Source: Natrialba sp. SSL1 (GTDB lineage Archaea; Halobacteriota; Halobacteria; Halobacteriales; Natrialbaceae). Taken from it: 64,000 bases of DNA. Each line of letters opens with the position of its first letter. Positions within the stretch are counted from its first letter, which is position 1. Position numbers and translations under genes: made by a program. Shown in pieces: positions 33,432 to 41,620 of the stretch. The notes beneath the pieces were generated by a model. That model saw only the letters and a list, made by a program, of their open reading frames with translations. It was not told the origin of the DNA and made no database searches. Location: NCBI RefSeq assembly GCF_001861355.1, contig NZ_MASN01000035.1, positions 124,001 through 188,000 on the forward strand, read 5' to 3'.

Positions 33432-35068
33432 AGCAGCGCGTTGACCGTCGGGCCGAGGAAGCTCAGTGCGAGCCCAGAGGCGAGCAGTGAGAGGCCGACG
33501 ACGAACAGCAGGCGCTGCAGCCAGCCCCTGGACGAGTCGTTGTCACCGATAGCCGACCGCTCGAGTCGATCGTGAACGGCAGTTGCTTTCGAACCGACCG
33601 GGTCGGGGAAGAGGCCGAGGATTTCGAACGGCTCCGTCGGGTCGAGTGCGCCGACGAGGATCGCGAAGCCGACGAATAGCAGGAAGCCGACCGGCGGGAC
33701 GAGTACGAGGGCGAGAATCGGGTGCGTGATCGCCGCCGAGAGCGCGAAGATCGGTCCACCGGAGAGCACCGCGGCGAGAAGTCCGCGTCCGAGTCGGGCG
33801 TCCGCGAGCGGGTCGAAACCGATCTGACGGGCGCTCACGCAGTGGAAGACGAACATCGAGCCGTAGCCGACGCTCGTCGCGACCGCCGCGCCGTGCATTC
33901 CATAGCGCGGGATCAACAGCGCGTTGAGGATTACGTTGATGAGCGCCGCGACACCGGTTGCGGCGACGGGGTACCTGAGCGTGCCGTTACCCTGCGAGAT
34001 GGCGAGCACCGGTCGCGCGAGCGCGAAGCCGAGCGCGCCGGGAAGCAAGAGCAAGAGCGGCTCGACCGCGGGCACTGCCTCCTCGCCGAAGTAGATCGGG
34101 ACGGCGACATCCGCGAGCGCGGCGAGACCGACTGCCATGATCACCGTCAATAACAGCGTGTAGCGGGTCGTCCGCGAGGCGAGTTCGGTGATCTTCCGGT
34201 GACGGTTCTGCGACCAGAGTTCGGACGTCGAGTGGACGTACACCGTCTGGAGGGCGAGCGGGACGAACCAGAGGAACTCCGCGAGCGTGAGCGCGGCACG
34301 ATAATTCCCGACATCGGCGCTCTCGCGGAATTGCTGGAGCATCACGATGTCGATGTGATAGAGCGACATCAGCAGGAAGACGAGGGCAATGCTCATCGAG
34401 TTGAACGTGAGCATCTTCTTTCGCGGGAAGTCAGAACTGGGCGTGCTGAACACGCAGGAGAGCGAGATCCGACGGTGGACGATGAGCAGTCCGACCGTCG
34501 CAACTAGCAGGCTCGCAAAGAGGTGGCCGGCGAGCGCACCGAGGACGCCAGCGCCGGCGTAGACGAGCGGAATCGCGACGACGACGAAGCCGACCTTGTC
34601 GAGGACCTTCAGCGGCTCGGAGTAGCGCTCGAGTCCGAACCCCATGAGCGTCTTGCGCGCGTAGTCGCGAAACTGCGCGGTGATGACGAGCAGGGCGAGC
34701 GTGTAGAAGTAGATCGCCAGTTCGTCGCCGAACGCGTAACTGACGAGTCCGAACTGGGCGCTTACGAGCAACAGTACTGCGCCCGCAATAGCGAGGATCA
34801 CCGCGAGCCGGAAGTAGTAGCCGACGACGTGTTCGCTCCAGTTGGCCGCGCTTCGATCCTCCGCGAGGAACTTTCGAACCCCGTCCGTGATGCCGGAGCT
34901 CACGAAGATCATGTAGATGGCGAACACCGACATCAGGAAGGAGTAGTCGCCGAATCCCGACGCACCGAGGAACCGGTACAGCAGCGGCGTCGAGAGCGCC
35001 GTGACGATAAGCACGATCACCTTCGTGCTGACGACCGAGAAAATACCACTTGCAATGCTTCTATTCAT
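33428..35068 (-). CDS. Flippase, Wzx/MATE-like polysaccharide export family
   Basis: 546 residues from ATG 35068 (MNRSIASGIFS). About 14 hydrophobic helices spread evenly, as in Wzx/MurJ/MATE-fold lipid-linked oligosaccharide flippases. Visible blocks are GASGFGDYSFLMSVFAIY, RDYARKTLMGFG, DIVMLQQFRESADVGNYRAALTL and ALNVILNALLIPRYGMHGAAVATS. It moves the assembled lipid-linked glycan outward. The N terminus was chosen at the shorter start because the ten residues before it are not membrane-like. Convergent with the PAS fragment; the leader is about 100 nt below its promoter site. Confidence 0.93.
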   Translation of the reverse strand: MNRSIASGIFSVVSTKVIVLIVTALSTPLLYRFLGASGFGDYSFLMSVFAIYMIFVSSGITDGVRKFLAEDRSAANWSEHVVGYYFRLAVILAIAGAVLLLVSAQFGLVSYAFGDELAIYFYTLALLVITAQFRDYARKTLMGFGLERYSEPLKVLDKVGFVVVAIPLVYAGAGVLGALAGHLFASLLVATVGLLIVHRRISLSCVFSTPSSDFPRKKMLTFNSMSIALVFLLMSLYHIDIVMLQQFRESADVGNYRAALTLAEFLWFVPLALQTVYVHSTSELWSQNRHRKITELASRTTRYTLLLTVIMAVGLAALADVAVPIYFGEEAVPAVEPLLLLLPGALGFALARPVLAISQGNGTLRYPVAATGVAALINVILNALLIPRYGMHGAAVATSVGYGSMFVFHCVSARQIGFDPLADARLGRGLLAAVLSGGPIFALSAAITHPILALVLVPPVGFLLFVGFAILVGALDPTEPFEILGLFPDPVGSKATAVHDRLERSAIGDNDSSRGWLQRLLFVVGLSLLASGLALSFLGPTVNALL

Positions 35069-35186
35069 AGAGTAGCCTCCAACATCGCCGATCGCCACTG
35101 CCGATCGCTCCGCTGTCCATCCATCCCATTCGTCGATCGCGCACGATCGGGAGCCACAGTGATCGATCGGTGACGCCGACGGGGCC

Positions 35187-35204
35187 TTATTATACCCAGG
35201 TTAA
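35187..35204 (-). promoter_or_regulatory. TTA-10-TATA promoter site of the flippase gene
   Basis: On the minus strand TTAACCTGGGTATAATAA. It is about 119-136 nt before ATG 35068. Confidence 0.55.
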
Positions 35205-35371
35205 ACGGCGTGAGCGAGCGCTGGCGGCCACAGTCGACCCCACTGCTATGTGTGGTACTCGCACAGTTTCTGTCCAGCAAGTACCAGACCGCCAGCAAGA
35301 CGACTGACAGCGACCGAATTCCGCACGATCGTTCGATGACAGCAGACGGTTGTCCGGCGTCGACCAGCCGG

Positions 35372-35389
35372 TTAACTGACTTATAAGTA
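35372..35389 (+). promoter_or_regulatory. TTA-10-TATA promoter site of the lipoprotein at 35423
   Basis: TTAACTGACTTATAAGTA. The core is about 40 nt before the ATG at 35423. Confidence 0.6.
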
Positions 35390-35422
35390 TGAACGGGCGA
35401 CGGCAAGCGAGCGACAACACCA

Positions 35423-36556
35423 ATGGGTACCGAACCGACAGGACGCCGCCTGAGTCGTCGCCGCCTTCTCGGCACCGCCGGCCTCGGCCTCGCAGGCCTG
35501 ACCGCCGGCTGTACCGACCTCCGTTCCTCGGACGATGAGAGTCCAGGATCGAACAACTCGAGTACGGATGGCGCTGACAACGGTAGCGGCGACGCGTCCG
35601 GTGATGGTGGCGAGACTGATGGCGGCGATGGTGAAGGAGATGGCAACGGAGACGACGAGACAGTTGACGACGTCCCCGAAATCGACGGCGGCGCCGTCGC
35701 CTTCGTCTACGACGACGGCCCGATCGAAGACTACGAACAGGCGTTCCCCGTCCACCAGGAGTTCGACGCGCCCGCGAGTGCGGGCATCGTCTCCGAGTGG
35801 ATCGGCCGCGAGGACTTCAACGGAACCGACTGGATGACCGTCGAACAGATCGCCGAACTCGAGGACGCCGGCTGGGAGATCATGTCCCACACGACCGCCC
35901 ACACCGCCCTCGGCGCGTTCGACCTCGTCGAAGACGCCGATCCGGACGATACTCGCGTCTACCCCGAACAGCGAAACCACGGCTTTCACCACGGCCACGA
36001 CGTCGAGATTACCGACGGCGAGACGAGCGTCCGCCGAACCGTCGTCGACTCGGATACCGACGATACCGGCGGCTATCTCGAGTTCGACGAACCGCTCGGC
36101 GAATCGTTCGCCGCAGGTGAGGCCGTCGAGCGCTATCCCGAGGACGTGATGGACGACTTCCTCGGACGCTCCAAACGGGAACTCGAGGACCACGGCTTCG
36201 AGATCGACACGCTGCTCGCCCCGTATGATATCGTCGACGACTGGGCAATCGATCATTCCCGCGAGTACTACGACGGCATCGCGAACGTCAATCCGGGCTC
36301 GATGCACAACGATCCGGACACGTTCGATCCGTTCGACACGAACCGCGACTACTTCATCGAGTTCACGACGCCCGAACAGGTGCAGTCTGAACTCGACCAG
36401 CTCGCCGCTGAGGAGGGCCTCGGGATCATCGGCGCCCACACGTTCAAAGAAGAGGTGACTGCGGATCGAATTCGCGAGACACTCGAGTGGATCGAAGAGC
36501 GCGACCTCGAGGTCGTGACGTTACGGGACTTGATTCGAGCGACAGCGGCCCGGTAG
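35423..36556 (+). CDS. Tat lipoprotein polysaccharide deacetylase (paralog 4, canonical site)
   Basis: 377 residues. A strong Tat signal (LSRRRLLGTAGLGLAGL) has lipobox TAGC with Cys30. A Ser/Gly/Asp/Asn linker (to about 85) leads straight to the NodB barrel without the beta domain seen in paralogs 1-3. The motifs are canonical: VYDDGP with Asp97/Asp98, and SHTTAH with His156 and His160. A long acidic insertion at about 185-240 (HGHDVEITDGE...DTGGYLEFDE) separates motif blocks. Probably an active extracytoplasmic de-N-acetylase of the glycan. The stop is 21 bases from the stop of the beta-helix gene on the other strand. Confidence 0.9.
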   Translation: MGTEPTGRRLSRRRLLGTAGLGLAGLTAGCTDLRSSDDESPGSNNSSTDGADNGSGDASGDGGETDGGDGEGDGNGDDETVDDVPEIDGGAVAFVYDDGPIEDYEQAFPVHQEFDAPASAGIVSEWIGREDFNGTDWMTVEQIAELEDAGWEIMSHTTAHTALGAFDLVEDADPDDTRVYPEQRNHGFHHGHDVEITDGETSVRRTVVDSDTDDTGGYLEFDEPLGESFAAGEAVERYPEDVMDDFLGRSKRELEDHGFEIDTLLAPYDIVDDWAIDHSREYYDGIANVNPGSMHNDPDTFDPFDTNRDYFIEFTTPEQVQSELDQLAAEEGLGIIGAHTFKEEVTADRIRETLEWIEERDLEVVTLRDLIRATAAR

Positions 36557-36576
36557 TCAGGTTGTGATTCTCAGCC

Positions 36577-38274
36577 TTAGACGATCGTGTTTCGCCAGGT
36601 GACGACGTTACTCGCGCCGAGGTCGTCGATACCGTTTGCAATCTCATTCACTCTGAGCGCGGGGCTGTCGATGCCCGGGTAGAGGCGGACGCCTTCGAGG
36701 TTCGGGTTGTGAGACTCGGCCGTCGAGTTCCGGAGGTGGTTGCCGTTCCCGTTGTCGATGTAGGGGTACTGGCTGGCCTGGAAGGAACAGCGATAGAGAG
36801 TGGTGTCGTCGCCGGCGAGGTAGATCCCGTTTCGGTCGACACCGTTGCGACCGGGCTGGTCGACGGAAACGTTGCTGAACCGACAGCCGTTCCGCCCACA
36901 GCGGATGCCGTCGCGGAAGCCGGCACCGGTGACGCCGGCCTCGCCCGAAATGTCGAGCAGTTCGACGAGCACCTGGTCGTCCTTGTCGCTGTCACGGATC
37001 CAGAACGGGTAGCCGCCGGCCGCTTCGTGGACGATGTCGCCGCCGTAGACGTGCGTGTAGCCCGCGTCCGGCGAGACGACGATACCGTGGTTCACCTGGT
37101 CGCCGCTGATCTCGATCGAGGTGTTCTCGATGCGCGAGGAGTGGCAGGTGTTCATCACCGAAACGGCGTGGCTGGTTGGCTGTGGCGATGTAATCGAGAT
37201 ATCCACGTTGTCGACGTGGAGTTCGTCACCGTTCTCGAGGCGAACCGCGCGCTGGCTGTTGTCGTACGAGCGCGTTCGATCGATCTCGACGGTTGCGTCG
37301 CGGACGACGCTGCCCTGGCCGCCGACGCGAACGTTCGCGCCGTTGCTGTTGCGGAACTCGCCGCCGTTGACGTAGACGGAGCCCTCCTCGTTGATCGCGT
37401 ACAGGCCGTTGTCCGGGAAGCCGCCGAGTTCGCAGTCTTTGAACTCGATGTGGCCGATGTTGGTGTTGGCCTCGATACCGATCGGGCCGCGCCAGATGTT
37501 GCCCGCGTTCGGAGTCTGATCCGCGTGAAGCCCGCCGTCGGGTGCCCGGAACCGTTCGACGATTCCCTCACCGTTCGGGTCCGCCATAGCGAACATACCT
37601 GGTCCCCACGTGCCGCTGTCGTGCTCGCCGTGGACCGTCACGTCGCGCACTTCGAGCTGATCTGCGATCGTCGCCTCGATGACTCGGATCCCCGTGTCGG
37701 GTGCCGTCTGATCGACGTCGATTCCCTCGAAGAGAAGGTGGCCACCCGGGTTGTACGAGACGCCGAGCCGAAACAGGCGAAACTGCGGCCCGTCGAAGTC
37801 GTGATAGTTCGCCGGGACGAGCGTGGCACCGTCCCCGACGATGCCGAACTTCTCGAACCCGGTGAACCGGAACTGTTCGTCGATGTAGTACTCCCCTTCC
37901 GGGAAGAGCAACATGGTGTTGTCAGCACGGACGCTCTCGAGTACCGGCGTGATCGACTCCTGACCGGTCGGGTCCGCGCCGGCGTCGACCATGTTGACGA
38001 CGTTGTCGAAGTCCTCGCCGTTTTCGTGGACGGCCGTCGCGGGGCCCGTTGCGGCGGCCCCGAGGCCGAGTGCTGCAATACCGGCGATCGATGCGCCCTG
38101 GAGGAACGTTCGTCGCGATCGGGTCGGTGACGTCTCACTCCTGACTTCGGTCCCGTTTAGGTCCCCATCCCCAGCAGCCGAGCCAGTTGTAGACTCCGTG
38201 TCAGCGTCCGGTGTGCCCGCTTCGTCGCATCTGTCCCCATGTACCGCGTTCCGCATACCACTTCGTTCCGACAT
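36577..38274 (-). CDS. Tat-exported right-handed beta-helix protein
   Basis: 565 residues. A polar N-terminal stretch of about 52 residues precedes the Tat signal SRRTFLQGASIAGIAALGLGA, with no lipobox. The rest is a pectate-lyase-like parallel beta-helix, with repeated short strands and Asn/Gly turns (VNMVDAGADPTGQESITPVL, GIDVDQTAPDTGIRV, CELGGFPDNGLYAI, RNGVDRNGIYLAGDDTTLYRC). Such folds act as polysaccharide lyases, epimerases or surface binders; no family active site is identifiable. It probably works on the exported glycan. An 11-nt-spaced variant of the promoter pattern lies at 38312-38330. Confidence 0.87.
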   Translation of the reverse strand: MSERSGMRNAVHGDRCDEAGTPDADTESTTGSAAGDGDLNGTEVRSETSPTRSRRTFLQGASIAGIAALGLGAAATGPATAVHENGEDFDNVVNMVDAGADPTGQESITPVLESVRADNTMLLFPEGEYYIDEQFRFTGFEKFGIVGDGATLVPANYHDFDGPQFRLFRLGVSYNPGGHLLFEGIDVDQTAPDTGIRVIEATIADQLEVRDVTVHGEHDSGTWGPGMFAMADPNGEGIVERFRAPDGGLHADQTPNAGNIWRGPIGIEANTNIGHIEFKDCELGGFPDNGLYAINEEGSVYVNGGEFRNSNGANVRVGGQGSVVRDATVEIDRTRSYDNSQRAVRLENGDELHVDNVDISITSPQPTSHAVSVMNTCHSSRIENTSIEISGDQVNHGIVVSPDAGYTHVYGGDIVHEAAGGYPFWIRDSDKDDQVLVELLDISGEAGVTGAGFRDGIRCGRNGCRFSNVSVDQPGRNGVDRNGIYLAGDDTTLYRCSFQASQYPYIDNGNGNHLRNSTAESHNPNLEGVRLYPGIDSPALRVNEIANGIDDLGASNVVTWRNTIV

Positions 38275-38747
38275 TGATAGTCACTTTACTTTGAGTGATC
38301 TCTGGGTCCAGTATCTATGGATTCGGATAGCAAGCCTTTAAGTTCGATACGACAGTCTGCTGAGATCATATCTCCCCTTGCTGTACGAACTGCAACGATT
38401 GCATACGGTGAAACATGCATGAGAACACCACACACGAAGGAGGTGGCCCCGGTTTGCGAATGCTGTTTAACAGGCAATTAAGGCAGAGTCCAGAACGGTA
38501 TCTCGGGAGTCGCCTGACTAGTACGGAATCCGAACGAACGAAAGCGGGTACTCGAGTAGGGGACTCCGGCGTACTGTCGCGAGCGACGGGTGCAGGATAG
38601 CGAGCGGGGGTCGGCGAGCGGTGAGCGGTGATCGAAGTTCCAAGTACAAAGTACGAGGTGCGAAGCGAGACTGTGCAGGCCGGAGACGGTAGATTACGGA
38701 TATTCGTCGGATTACCGGCACTCGTCGGACTATCGGTACTCGTCGGA
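38275..38747. other. Intergenic region between beta-helix gene and HTH_10 gene
   Basis: 473 bases. It holds a near-match of the shared promoter (38312-38330, minus strand, 11-nt spacing) and the duplicated stop-containing repeat (38694-38765). I see no further gene. Confidence 0.5.
38312..38330 (-). promoter_or_regulatory. Near-match of the shared promoter, 11-nt spacing
   Basis: On the minus strand CTATCCGAATCCATAGATA, close to the site at 24702 with one extra base. It lies about 38-56 nt before ATG 38274. Confidence 0.35.
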
Positions 38748-38765
38748 CTACCGATACTCGTCGGG
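38694..38765. repeat. Four tandem 18-bp copies of the gene 3' end
   Basis: Read on the minus strand, each 18-base unit encodes (S/P)-D-E-(Y/C)-(R/P) and then a stop codon. The first copy is the real C terminus of the HTH_10 protein; three more follow after its stop. Stops are at 38748, 38730, 38712 and 38694. Confidence 0.85.
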
Positions 38766-39410
38766 CGTCCGCTCGTCGTCGAGCGTGGCTCCGATTAGCT
38801 CTCCAACCGCACGGCGAAGCCGCTGTGAGACCGCAGAGTCGGTAATATCGAGCTGTTCGGCGAGGTCGTCCTGTGTGACGCCGCGGGGAATGTCGTAGTA
38901 GCCCGCATAGTACGCCATCGAGAGAATCTCGTGTTGTTGCTCGGTCAGAAAGTACGTGCCGTCATCGGAGGCCGAGGACTCGTAGAGTTGGTTCACGCGG
39001 AACGTCATCCCCTGTTCGCGACAGTACTCGCGAAACGCGGCCAGCGTCTCACGGTTCGGGAAGTGAACGCGGGCGTCCCAGCCGCCGTCGCCGCTCGTGA
39101 TCGTAAAGACGAACAGTCCCCGTTCGGCACAGCGCTCGGGAACCAGGTGCCGGTCCGTCTCGACGCGAACGCGGTAGATCGCTCGGTTCTCGAACGTCGC
39201 GATACAGGCGGGATCCGAGACCGTTGGATCCGCTTCCATCGTTGCCTCGAGATGGTCGTACTCGTCAGTAAAGACCGAGACGAAGTACGTCATCGTCTCC
39301 GCAGTTTCAACCTCGTACTCGTACCTGATCGTCACGTCCGGATGATGATCGATCGTTGGCGCGAGCACGAGTTCGTCGTGAGCGACGTAGATCTCTGCGA
39401 TGAACCCCAT
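38748..39410 (-). CDS. HTH_10 (Bat-like) transcriptional regulator
   Basis: 220 residues. An N-terminal region (MGFIAEIYVAHDELVLAPTI, MTYFVSVFTDEYDHLEATM, the middle block ITSGDGGWDARVHFPNRETLAAFREYC) precedes a C-terminal HTH_10 domain (about 158-210, LTEQQHEILSMAYYAGYYDIPRGVTQDDLAEQLDITDSAVSQRLRRA). It binds DNA; the effector is unknown. The gene ends with the repeated SDEYR-stop module. Its own promoter site matches the pattern of the glycan genes, so it may be a co-regulated or autoregulating controller of the locus (inference). Confidence 0.93.
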   Translation of the reverse strand: MGFIAEIYVAHDELVLAPTIDHHPDVTIRYEYEVETAETMTYFVSVFTDEYDHLEATMEADPTVSDPACIATFENRAIYRVRVETDRHLVPERCAERGLFVFTITSGDGGWDARVHFPNRETLAAFREYCREQGMTFRVNQLYESSASDDGTYFLTEQQHEILSMAYYAGYYDIPRGVTQDDLAEQLDITDSAVSQRLRRAVGELIGATLDDERTPDEYR

Positions 39411-39450
39411 GGCGGTCTCTGTTCGAACGACTGTCGGTTTCGCGACCCCA

Positions 39451-39468
39451 TACTTATCGTGTGTCTAA
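39451..39468 (-). promoter_or_regulatory. TTA-10-TATA promoter site of the HTH_10 gene
   Basis: On the minus strand TTAGACACACGATAAGTA. The core is about 45 nt before ATG 39410. Confidence 0.5.
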
Positions 39469-39506
39469 GTCGATTGTAGCGGCTGGAACTGTCTGATTCG
39501 ACTGTC

Positions 39507-41327
39507 TCAGTTCATGTACCCCAGGTCCGCGAGTCGTTCCGTGACGTCGTCGTCGGCCTCGGGGCGGTCGCGTTCGGTTTCGGTTCTGTCTTCGGCAGTT
39601 CGTTCTCGATCTCCTGTCTCGTCCGCCCCGTCTCGCTCTCGCTCTCGGTTTCGGCCTCGGTCTACGGCACCGACGCCACTGTAGGGAGGATACTCGATCG
39701 CCTCGGTTGGGTCGACGGCTGGCACGACCTCGCCGTCCATCCGCTCGCTGGTGGGAACGCCCATCGCGGCCAGCACGGTCGGGGCAACGTCGAAGAGGTG
39801 CGCGCGGTCGATCGCAGCCGTCTCGTCGATCCCCTCTCCCGCGGCGACGAAGATTCCGTCGAGCTTGTGATTCCACGGCTCGACCGGACCGAAGTAGCCG
39901 TCTGCATCCTCTCGGAACTGCTCTGAAAGCGCGTGTTCGAAATCGGCCGGAATCGTCACGATGTCGACCGTTTCCTCGACGTTTTCGCCGTGGAAGTACT
40001 CCTCGCGAGGCGCGACCGTCTCGAAGAACGGTTCGCCGTCCGGTGTCTCGACACCGCGCAACGTCTCCATGAGTTCCTCTCGGAGGTCCTCGTACTCCGC
40101 GGGCGGAACGACGCCCATCGGTTCGCGTCCCTCGAGGTTGATCCGAACGCCAAGTTCCGTCCGGGCGCGAACGTAGGCCTTCGATTCCCCGAAGTCCACC
40201 TGCTCGTTCGCCGTCCGAGAGACGCCGCTCGGTGCGTACTTGATTGCCAGCTCCGCGAGGCCGACGCGCTCGAGTATCGTCCGAATCCGGCTGGCGGTAA
40301 TGCCGAACTGCGCGGCGACGGAGGCCACGCGGGCGACCGTTCCCGGCTCCCAGGTGTCGTACTCCTCGCCCTCGCGGAGTCGCCGCCGCATCGGCGTCCA
40401 GGAGGGCATCCCTTTTCCGCCCGTAGTCGTCTCGAGGAACCCCTCGTCGCGCAGGAACTCGTTGAGCCGGAACTCGTAGCCCTCGTAGGGACCCATACCG
40501 TGGTCACTCACGAGGAAGACGCGGTCTGGGTCGCAGTCCTCGAGCACCTGCGCGATCGCCTCGTCGGTCGCCTCGTAGACGGCGTTCACCTTGTCCTCAG
40601 CGCCCGCAAACTCGTGGAACACCGTGTCCGTCTTCTGGAACTGCAGAAATCCAAAGTCGGGGTCGTACTCGTCCGCGAGATAACGAAACGCGTCGCCGCG
40701 CATTCGGACCAGCCGCTGGTACTCGTCGATCTTCGCCGACTCTGACACCGAGTCGTCATCACGGGTGTAGTTCGGATACACCCGATACTCGCCGATTTCG
40801 TCGCGCACGTCGTCGAGCAGCCCCGCTGGGTGACACGGCGGATCCTCCGGCCCGAGGAAGCCGGGAATCACCGCGCCGTCGAACTCGTCCGGCGGGTGTG
40901 TGACCGGCGCGTTGACGACGACACTCGAGTGCCCCTGCTGGTCGAGCAGGGTCCACAGTGGGTGTGCGTCGACGTCGTCGTTGCTGGTGACGTGCCAGTC
41001 GTAGCCGTCGTAGCCGACGAAGCCGATCGCGCCGTGTTTGCCGGGGTTCTGGCCGGTGTAGACCGACGGCCAGGCGCTCGGCGTCCACGGCGGAATCTGG
41101 GACTCGAGTGGTGCGGTGAGCCCGTCGGTACAGAGACGTTCGATCGTCGGGATACGGCCCTCCTCGAATAGGCGCTCGAAGACCGGCAGACAGCCTGCGT
41201 CGATACCGATGACGAGGGTGTCGAGCGAACTCGTCGATGCTGACGTCGAGTCCGGTTCGCCGTCGATCTTCGGAGGTGATTCCTGTGCGTTCGATGCTGT
41301 CTCGTCGCTGCGGGACGTCCGACTCAT
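39507..41327 (-). CDS. Alkaline-phosphatase-superfamily phosphodiesterase
   Basis: 606 residues. The fold is that of type I phosphodiesterase/nucleotide pyrophosphatases. Visible are the first metal site VIGIDAGC, the nucleophile region PPWTPSAWPSVYTGQNPGKHGAIGF (Thr/Ser), DHGMGPYEGYEFRLNEFL and FDVAPTVLAAMGVP. The Ser/Thr-rich N terminus (1-35) and Arg/Glu/Asp-rich C-terminal tail (about 550-590) are low complexity. No signal peptide is present, so it is cytoplasmic. It may remove or exchange phosphate-linked groups on a glycan or lipid (inference). It ends the glycan locus. Confidence 0.9.
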   Translation of the reverse strand: MSRTSRSDETASNAQESPPKIDGEPDSTSASTSSLDTLVIGIDAGCLPVFERLFEEGRIPTIERLCTDGLTAPLESQIPPWTPSAWPSVYTGQNPGKHGAIGFVGYDGYDWHVTSNDDVDAHPLWTLLDQQGHSSVVVNAPVTHPPDEFDGAVIPGFLGPEDPPCHPAGLLDDVRDEIGEYRVYPNYTRDDDSVSESAKIDEYQRLVRMRGDAFRYLADEYDPDFGFLQFQKTDTVFHEFAGAEDKVNAVYEATDEAIAQVLEDCDPDRVFLVSDHGMGPYEGYEFRLNEFLRDEGFLETTTGGKGMPSWTPMRRRLREGEEYDTWEPGTVARVASVAAQFGITASRIRTILERVGLAELAIKYAPSGVSRTANEQVDFGESKAYVRARTELGVRINLEGREPMGVVPPAEYEDLREELMETLRGVETPDGEPFFETVAPREEYFHGENVEETVDIVTIPADFEHALSEQFREDADGYFGPVEPWNHKLDGIFVAAGEGIDETAAIDRAHLFDVAPTVLAAMGVPTSERMDGEVVPAVDPTEAIEYPPYSGVGAVDRGRNRERERDGADETGDRERTAEDRTETERDRPEADDDVTERLADLGYMN

Positions 41328-41466
41328 CGTATCATTCGTAGGGTTCTGAGAGAGTGGTTCGGCGACGACAGCGGCCGGCCACGCTGGCCGACTGCAGTTG
41401 CAGCCGCTGTCGCTGTCCGAGCTGTCCGTGCACGTGTCTTGGTCAGCGAGAAGCAGACGAGACTCT

Positions 41467-41484
41467 TCATTATCGGTTTGTTAA
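41467..41484 (-). promoter_or_regulatory. TTA-10-TATA promoter site of the phosphodiesterase gene
   Basis: On the minus strand TTAACAAACCGATAATGA. It is about 140-157 nt before ATG 41327. Confidence 0.5.
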
Positions 41485-41620
41485 ACCGTCAGTGGCTCGT
41501 CAGGGCGACGATAGCAAACACTGCGTCGACTGCCGATTGGCACTCACTCAGCCCGATCCGTCGTCATTGATCTCCGGTCGATCGTACTCGAACGACTCGC
41601 TCTCGGTGTACCGAGCAGCT

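Larger units (their letters stand above)
35069..35422. other. Divergent promoter region, flippase / deacetylase lipoprotein
   Basis: 354 bases containing two sites of the common pattern (35187-35204 minus; 35372-35389 plus). No gene is visible. Confidence 0.5.

Noticed and set aside
36709-38130. Plus-strand frame of 473 codons opposite the beta-helix gene
   Set aside because: Antisense shadow with no domain. The beta-helix protein on the minus strand has a Tat signal and repeats.
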